Shown here: positions 60,504 to 64,000 of the stretch, piece after piece
Layout: the number at the start of each line of letters is the position of its first letter
Position numbering within the stretch: the stretch's first letter is position 1
Assembly (NCBI GenBank): GCA_015060385.1
Contig: SUYO01000003.1
Coordinates: 62,001-126,000, forward strand
From: Bacteroidales bacterium
Lineage (GTDB): Bacteria > Bacteroidota > Bacteroidia > Bacteroidales > UBA932
Direction of reading: 5' to 3'
DNA: 64,000 nucleotides
Notes under the pieces: model-generated
Databases searched by the model: none
What the model saw: the letters and a program-made list of their open reading frames with translations, nothing else
Told to the model about the DNA's origin: nothing
Translations under genes and position numbers: made by a program

Positions 60504-60593
60504 ATCAAGTGCAGTTTTAAGGCAGAACCGCCCGCGATACCCTCGAATTTCGGGGTATCGCGGGCGGTTTCCCTATGTTTTTGCACGCGATGC
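60504..60593. repeat. Repeat copy R1 (GTGCAGTTTTAAGG ... TTTTTGCACGCGATGC)
   Basis: ATCAAGTGCAGTTTTAAGG at 60504-60522 and CCTATGTTTTTGCACGCGAT plus GC ending 60593 match copy R2 at 61531-61576. Between them R1 holds an extra perfect hairpin (60526-60569). Ends GTGCA/TGCAC and AGG/CCT pair. Confidence 0.8.
60526..60569 (+). terminator. Strong G+C-rich hairpin after the response regulator gene
   Basis: Perfect 17-bp arms AACCGCCCGCGATACCC (60526-60542) and GGGTATCGCGGGCGGTT (60553-60569), then TTTC. It interrupts repeat R1. Confidence 0.75.
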
Positions 60594-60611
60594 TGGAAAT
60601 AGTTATCTTTG
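60579..60611 (+). promoter_or_regulatory. yccF promoter, -33 box from repeat R1
   Basis: TTTTG (60579-60583) in repeat R1 lies exactly 20 nt before TATCTTTG (60604-60611). The ATG follows 5 nt later, so the mRNA would be nearly leaderless. Confidence 0.6.
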
Positions 60612-60616
60612 CCAAC

Positions 60617-60985
60617 ATGAAATTTATAGGAAACATATTGTGGCTGCTCCTTGGCGGACTTGTCATCAGCCTTTATTATGCAGTCATGGGACTGCTGTAT
60701 TGCATCACGATCATCGGCATCCCTTTCGGACTTCAGCTGTTCAAGATGGCAGGTTTCGCGCTTTGGCCATTCGGTCATGACGTGCAGTCAGATACAAATG
60801 ACGGCGGATGTCTTTCCATACTGATGAATGTCATCTGGATTCTTTGCGGAGGAATAGAGATAGCGATGCTCCATATAGCATTCGGAGTGTTCTGCTGTCT
60901 GACCATTATAGGAATTCCTTTCGGGATGCAGCACTTCAAGATGGCTCTTCTTGCTCTTGTCCCATTCGGCAAGAAGGTGTCTTAG
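60617..60985 (+). CDS. yccF: YccF-family membrane protein
   Basis: A 122-residue inner membrane protein of the YccF (DUF307) family, which has two copies of a motif: YCITIIGIPFGLQLFKMAGFALWPFG near residues 29-54 and FCCLTIIGIPFGMQHFKMALLALVPFG near 94-119. Each copy follows a hydrophobic helix. Function is unknown. ATG 60617 is preferred over 60575, since upstream residues belong to repeat R1. Its stop abuts the stop of the truncated RAYT on the other strand. Confidence 0.88.
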   Translation: MKFIGNILWLLLGGLVISLYYAVMGLLYCITIIGIPFGLQLFKMAGFALWPFGHDVQSDTNDGGCLSILMNVIWILCGGIEIAMLHIAFGVFCCLTIIGIPFGMQHFKMALLALVPFGKKVS

Positions 60986-61396
60986 TCACACTATCTTTGC
61001 TACCATGTCAGGATCAAGACGGGTTACTCTGGCTATCTGCTTGACTCCTGCATTGAAATTCCGTTTCAGCAGCAGGCATAATTTAAGACGCTGGTCCATT
61101 GAAAGCTGCACAATGGAATTCTTGCGGTATTGCTTAGCTATCAGTTCCTGCATCTGAGTAAGCAGTTCCTGATCGGTCAGGGTGACATTATCAGACATTC
61201 CCAATCTTATCTCAACGTCATTTTCAATTCTTTTAGCCAGAAGCATCATCAATCTTGAAGGATGCCTGAATGTCTTTTCTACGGCATCCACATCCACGTA
61301 ACATGACGGAAGAATCATTCCTTCAGCATCAACCATATAGCTGTCTGGAAGCGCCACTCGGGATTTCAACAGACGGAAACGCTTTCTCTCGCTCAT
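60986..61396 (-). pseudogene. 5'-truncated RAYT-like transposase gene (C-terminal domain only)
   Basis: The 136-residue frame corresponds to residues about 175-312 of the RAYT-like protein at 36677-37627. Shared points are (R)EKRxxxRSNDV versus ERKRFRLLKSRVAL, DGMILPSCFCDI versus EGMILPSCYVDV, and NASNRQIRSILKLEKDFV versus NAGVKQIARVTRLDPDMV. The HUH and Tyr domain is missing. Similarity continues about ten codons upstream of the ATG (WTGERLND) to a stop, so the ATG is not the original start. It lies with yccF between repeats R1 and R2. It could still make a DNA-binding protein that competes with a full RAYT. Confidence 0.75.
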
Positions 61397-61530
61397 GTCA
61401 TTCAGTCTCTCTCCAGTCCATGACTGCTAACATGATAATATCCCTTCATACTTTTTTTTGCCCCAAGATATGCATGTTCCTAGGAAAAACATGTCAATAC
61501 TAAAAAACATTCATAAGATTTTTCAAATTT

Positions 61531-61576
61531 AATCAAGTGCAGTTTTAAGGTTTTCCTATGATTTTGCACGCGATGC
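61531..61576. repeat. Repeat copy R2
   Basis: AATCAAGTGCAGTTTTAAGG, TTTT, CCTATGATTTTGCACGCGAT, GC. It is R1 without the inserted hairpin, in direct orientation 1.03 kb away, and lies in the leader of the exonuclease gene. Confidence 0.8.
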
Positions 61577-61631
61577 CTGCAATGGTTCCGGGAAAATGGC
61601 TATCTTAGCGAAAGATAAGAGAAGATGACAT

Positions 61632-62408
61632 ATGTATAAGTTCATTTCATGGAATGTGAACGGCCTGAGGGCTGTGTGCGGCAAGGGCTTTGCCGATATC
61701 TTTACAGAACTGGATGCGGATTTCTTCTGTCTCCAGGAAACCAAGCTGCAGGAAGGTCAGATAGACCTTCAATTTCTCGGTTACCGGTCATACTGGAACT
61801 ATGCGGACAAGAAGGGATATTCCGGAACAGCAATCTTTACAAGACATGAACCTGTCAGCGTAAGCTATGGCATCGGAATAGACGAACATGACCATGAAGG
61901 AAGGGTGATAACCCTGGAGATGGAGGATTTCTTCCTGGTGTGCGTGTATACTCCGAATGCACAGGACGGTCTGAAGAGGCTGGACTACAGGATGAGGTGG
62001 GAGGATGACTTCAGAGCCTATCTGAAAGGGCTTGCGGTAAGGACAAACGCCAAGGGAGAGGCCATGGGAGTGATCGTCTGCGGAGACCTCAATGTGGCCC
62101 ATAACGAGATAGACCTGAAGAATCCTAAGTCAAACCGCATGAATCCGGGATTCACGGATCAGGAGCGCGGTCAGTTTACCAACCTTCTCGGTGCAGGTTT
62201 CATAGATACGTTCAGATTCTTCTATCCGGACCAGACAGATATCTATTCATGGTGGTCATATCGTTTCCAGGCCCGTCAGAAGAATGTCGGCTGGCGTATC
62301 GACTATTTTGTGACTTCGGAAAATCTCAGGGACCGTCTTGCTGATGCAAGGATACATACGGAAATTTACGGTTCGGACCATTGTCCGGTAGAACTGACGC
62401 TGAAGTAG
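61632..62408 (+). CDS. xth: Exodeoxyribonuclease III (AP endonuclease)
   Basis: A 258-residue Mg-dependent phosphoesterase for base-excision repair. The N-terminal [16 protein letters not shown], catalytic Glu in [28 protein letters not shown] (Asp/Asn pair) and the final GSDHCPVEL (Asp-His) are the four family motifs. WRIDYF near residue 225 is also typical. It starts after repeat R2; TATCTTAG at 61601-61608 may be a -7 box. Confidence 0.95.
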   Translation: MYKFISWNVNGLRAVCGKGFADIFTELDADFFCLQETKLQEGQIDLQFLGYRSYWNYADKKGYSGTAIFTRHEPVSVSYGIGIDEHDHEGRVITLEMEDFFLVCVYTPNAQDGLKRLDYRMRWEDDFRAYLKGLAVRTNAKGEAMGVIVCGDLNVAHNEIDLKNPKSNRMNPGFTDQERGQFTNLLGAGFIDTFRFFYPDQTDIYSWWSYRFQARQKNVGWRIDYFVTSENLRDRLADARIHTEIYGSDHCPVELTLK

Positions 62409-62432
62409 GCTGCCGCGTTGCCAGGCTACCGG

Positions 62433-62478
62433 AACTGACGAAAGAAGGCTGCCGGACGGCAGCCTTCTTTCGTCAGTT
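62433..62478. terminator. Perfect 22-bp palindrome overlapping the DUF4783 stop codon
   Basis: AACTGACGAAAGAAGGCTGC plus CG (62433-62454) and its exact complement (62457-62478) flank GA. The TGA stop of the minus-strand DUF4783 gene (62475-62473) lies in the right arm. It separates convergent genes. Confidence 0.8.
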
Positions 62479-62886
62479 CATGCGCTCTATCTTCAGATGC
62501 TGGATCTTGTAGTCCGTGTCGGTGTAGTTGACGAATATAGTGACGACAAACATCTCTCCTCCGGCATTCAACGTGCCCAGAGCATATTTCTTGTTGGAGC
62601 GTCCTGCCCTGTGGGTGATTTCAAAGGAACGCGGGGTATATGACCTGAAGAACGACTTCATGATCTGTTTTGCCTGATTCCGGCTCGAGTCATTGGAGTT
62701 TGCGAATATGGTCACCTCCAGGTTGTCGGAGAACCATGCGGAAAGTTTTTCCGCATCTCCCGTAGCCAGATATTTTGAAATCGGATTGAACACATCGTAG
62801 CTGCTGTCCTGTGCAGAGAGGTCTGCATGATGCACGAAGACGGCCAGAGCTGCGGCCAATATCCCTATTAATCTTTTGTTTGACAT
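62473..62886 (-). CDS. DUF4783 family secreted protein
   Basis: A 137-residue exported protein with signal peptide (RLIGILAAALAVFVHHADLSAQ). The mature part fits DUF4783, a small Bacteroidota family with an NTF2-like fold: FNPISKYLATGDAEKLSAWF, ANSNDSSRNQAKQIMKSFF and GTLNAGGEMFVVTIFVNYTD. Function unknown. I take ATG 62886 (MSNKRLIG); the frame runs further upstream, but the promoter at 62909-62939 excludes it. Confidence 0.85.
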   Translation of the reverse strand: MSNKRLIGILAAALAVFVHHADLSAQDSSYDVFNPISKYLATGDAEKLSAWFSDNLEVTIFANSNDSSRNQAKQIMKSFFRSYTPRSFEITHRAGRSNKKYALGTLNAGGEMFVVTIFVNYTDTDYKIQHLKIERMN

Positions 62887-62908
62887 AAATCTACCTTGAA
62901 AAGCCGTG

Positions 62909-62939
62909 CAAATATACTGCAAATTTCGAGCCGTGCAAA
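62909..62939 (-). promoter_or_regulatory. DUF4783 gene promoter
   Basis: On the minus strand TTTG (62939-62936) is followed after 19 nt by TATATTTG (62916-62909). A plus-strand TATATTTG at 62955-62962 may serve rlmH. Confidence 0.6.
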
Positions 62940-63023
62940 ATGATTCTTTTTTACTATATTTGTACAATCTTGGCTTTTGCAAGTGCGAAAGTACTTTGTT
63001 TTTGAGACCTTCAGGTCGATAGT

Positions 63024-63050
63024 AAGTCCCCTTTCCGAGAAAGGGGATTT
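63024..63050. repeat. Dispersed hairpin repeat in the rlmH leader
   Basis: AAGTCCCCTTTCCGAGAAAG then GGGATTT; arms TCCCCTTTC/GAAAGGGGA. The same family as 5948-5973, with compensating changes in both arms. Confidence 0.8.
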
Positions 63051-63122
63051 AGGGGAAAGGTAACGTGAATACAGAAAGTGCGGTGGGAAAAACTTGAGTT
63101 TGTACAATTATTGCAGTATGAA

Positions 63123-63596
63123 ATGAAGATCACATTACTGACGGTCGGAAAGACCGACAAGGACTGGGTGAGACAGGGAATGGATATATATGTTTCAAGA
63201 CTGAAGCATTATATTCCGTTTTCTGTTGTGGAGATACCCGAACTGAAGAATGTATCCGCATTGACAAAGGATCAGATCAAGGTACGTGAAGGCGAACTTA
63301 TCCTGAGGCAGGTAAAGCCGACGGACGATCTCATCCTTCTGGACGAAAGAGGCAAGGAATATACTTCGGTGGAACTGGCAAAGGTGATTCAGGACAAGAT
63401 TTCATATGCGGGAAAGGATATGACATACGTCATAGGCGGAGCATATGGATTTTCAGAGGCAGTATACCAGAGAGCCAATTCGAAGATATCGCTTTCCAGA
63501 ATGACCTTTTCCCACCAGATGGTAAGGGCGATCTTTGTGGAGCAGATTTACAGGGCATTCACCATCATGAAAGGTGAACCCTACCACCATGAATAA
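63123..63596 (+). CDS. rlmH: 23S rRNA (pseudouridine1915-N3)-methyltransferase
   Basis: A 157-residue SPOUT methyltransferase that modifies the ribosomal decoding-centre helix 69. MKITLLTVGKTDKDW begins the fold, LILLDERGKEYTS follows, and the trefoil-knot SAM site is TYVIGGAYGFSEAVYQRA with LSRMTFSHQMVRAIFVEQIYRAF and the terminal PYHHE. Length is exact for the family. I start it at 63123. Confidence 0.96.
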   Translation: MKITLLTVGKTDKDWVRQGMDIYVSRLKHYIPFSVVEIPELKNVSALTKDQIKVREGELILRQVKPTDDLILLDERGKEYTSVELAKVIQDKISYAGKDMTYVIGGAYGFSEAVYQRANSKISLSRMTFSHQMVRAIFVEQIYRAFTIMKGEPYHHE

Positions 63597-63598
63597 CG

Positions 63599-64000
63599 AT
63601 GAGAAACAATATTTTCATAACAAGGAGACTTCCTCTGATCATTCTTTTTCTGGCTTTTGCGCTGTTCATGCTTTCGATGGTAGGAAACAGCGGAGAGATA
63701 GAATCTGCAGAAATCGCAGAGAGGGCTACAGACAGACTTGAGAAGAGGCTGGCCAACCTGGATACCTATGCGTATGCTGCATTGGAACGCCATGACGACG
63801 GATGTCTGGAAGGACTTCCGGAGGATATGGTCATCTACATTTACCAGAACGATTCCCTTAAATTCTGGAGCAATCAGTTTCCCATCATCAACGACGACAT
63901 AAGCCGCAGGCTTACCGTACAGAGACTCACCAGCTACAGTAACCGTCTGTCTTCCCCTCTCACTGATGTAACTGAGACTGTTTCATATATGAACCTCGGT
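63599..64000 (+). CDS. N-terminal part of a probable membrane sensor (histidine kinase), cut by the window edge
   Basis: The frame opens at ATG 63599, 2 nt after the rlmH stop, and stays open for 134 codons to the edge. Residues 8-26 are a transmembrane helix (TRRLPLIILFLAFALFMLS), then an extracytoplasmic helical region (AEIAERATDRLEKRLANLDT) and MVIYIYQNDSLKFWSNQFP, which I recall from sensor domains of Bacteroidales two-component kinases. No kinase motif is inside the window, so the call rests on the sensor-like layout. Confidence 0.5.
   Translation, partial: MRNNIFITRRLPLIILFLAFALFMLSMVGNSGEIESAEIAERATDRLEKRLANLDTYAYAALERHDDGCLEGLPEDMVIYIYQNDSLKFWSNQFPIINDDISRRLTVQRLTSYSNRLSSPLTDVTETVSYMNLG

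Noticed and set aside
1..64000. tRNA, rRNA or tmRNA genes
   Set aside because: I scanned intergenic gaps for cloverleaf-like arms and CCA ends, including the smpB region, and found none; every gap is shorter than 300 bases.

Overview
The window reads as chromosomal DNA of a member of the Bacteroidota, most likely order Bacteroidales; I cannot place it in a family. The signs are promoters of the TAnnTTTG (-7) / TTTG (-33) type spaced 18-20 nt, AT-rich rather than Shine-Dalgarno leaders, an Oar-like TonB-dependent receptor, BACON-domain lipoproteins, a serC-serA-DUF1015 operon, DUF3127 and DUF4783 proteins, two MiaA paralogues, and a sigma-54-type regulator without a DNA-binding domain.

Layout. 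1-7.4 kb: a partial RNA methyltransferase-like gene, then an RND efflux operon (outer membrane factor, adaptor lipoprotein, permease) with a small PII-like partner, thioredoxin and an outer membrane barrel. 7.4-14.8 kb: LOG-family enzyme, polyprenyl synthase, HolB, RicT, TrmB, MiaA, SmpB and a transglutaminase-like lipoprotein. 14.9-16.4 kb: metK behind a probable SAM-II riboswitch. 16.5-27.3 kb: a surface locus with a TonB receptor, OB-fold/BACON lipoprotein, a 51-residue protein with a G8 tract, a large fimbrillin-like lipoprotein and two secreted NUC-type nucleases; together these look like a nucleic-acid scavenging system. 27.3-36.4 kb: M3 peptidase, serine synthesis operon, pyrBI, a YigZ-like protein and a second MiaA. 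36.4-42.3 kb: a RAYT-like HUH transposase between two copies of a double-hairpin repeat, PHP phosphatase, DUF3127, FKBP, RecQ and a third repeat copy. 42.3-51.3 kb: DUF308, DnaG, MetG, MurB, a lipoprotein and MurA. 51.3-64 kb: O-methyltransferase, M16 peptidase, DnaX, LptB, EF-P, IspH, Cmk, a response regulator, YccF, a truncated RAYT, ExoIII, DUF4783, RlmH and the start of a probable sensor kinase.

The most unusual property is the load of palindromic repeats. Several families lie between genes, often touching stop codons. Two families also lie inside genes, in frame: murB carries three insertions and metG one, and repeats of the same family are read in the same frame each time. One family (paired hairpins with arms CAAAAGCAC.. 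and CAAAAGAAC..) brackets an intact RAYT-like HUH transposase in the manner of a REPtron. A second RAYT-like gene survives only as its C-terminal part, next to another repeat pair. In three places the last TTTTG of a hairpin arm lies exactly 20 nt before a TAnnTTTG box, so the repeats may supply promoter elements.

I found no tRNA, rRNA, CRISPR array, insertion sequence of a classical family or prophage. All functional statements rest on reading motifs by eye; no database search was run.
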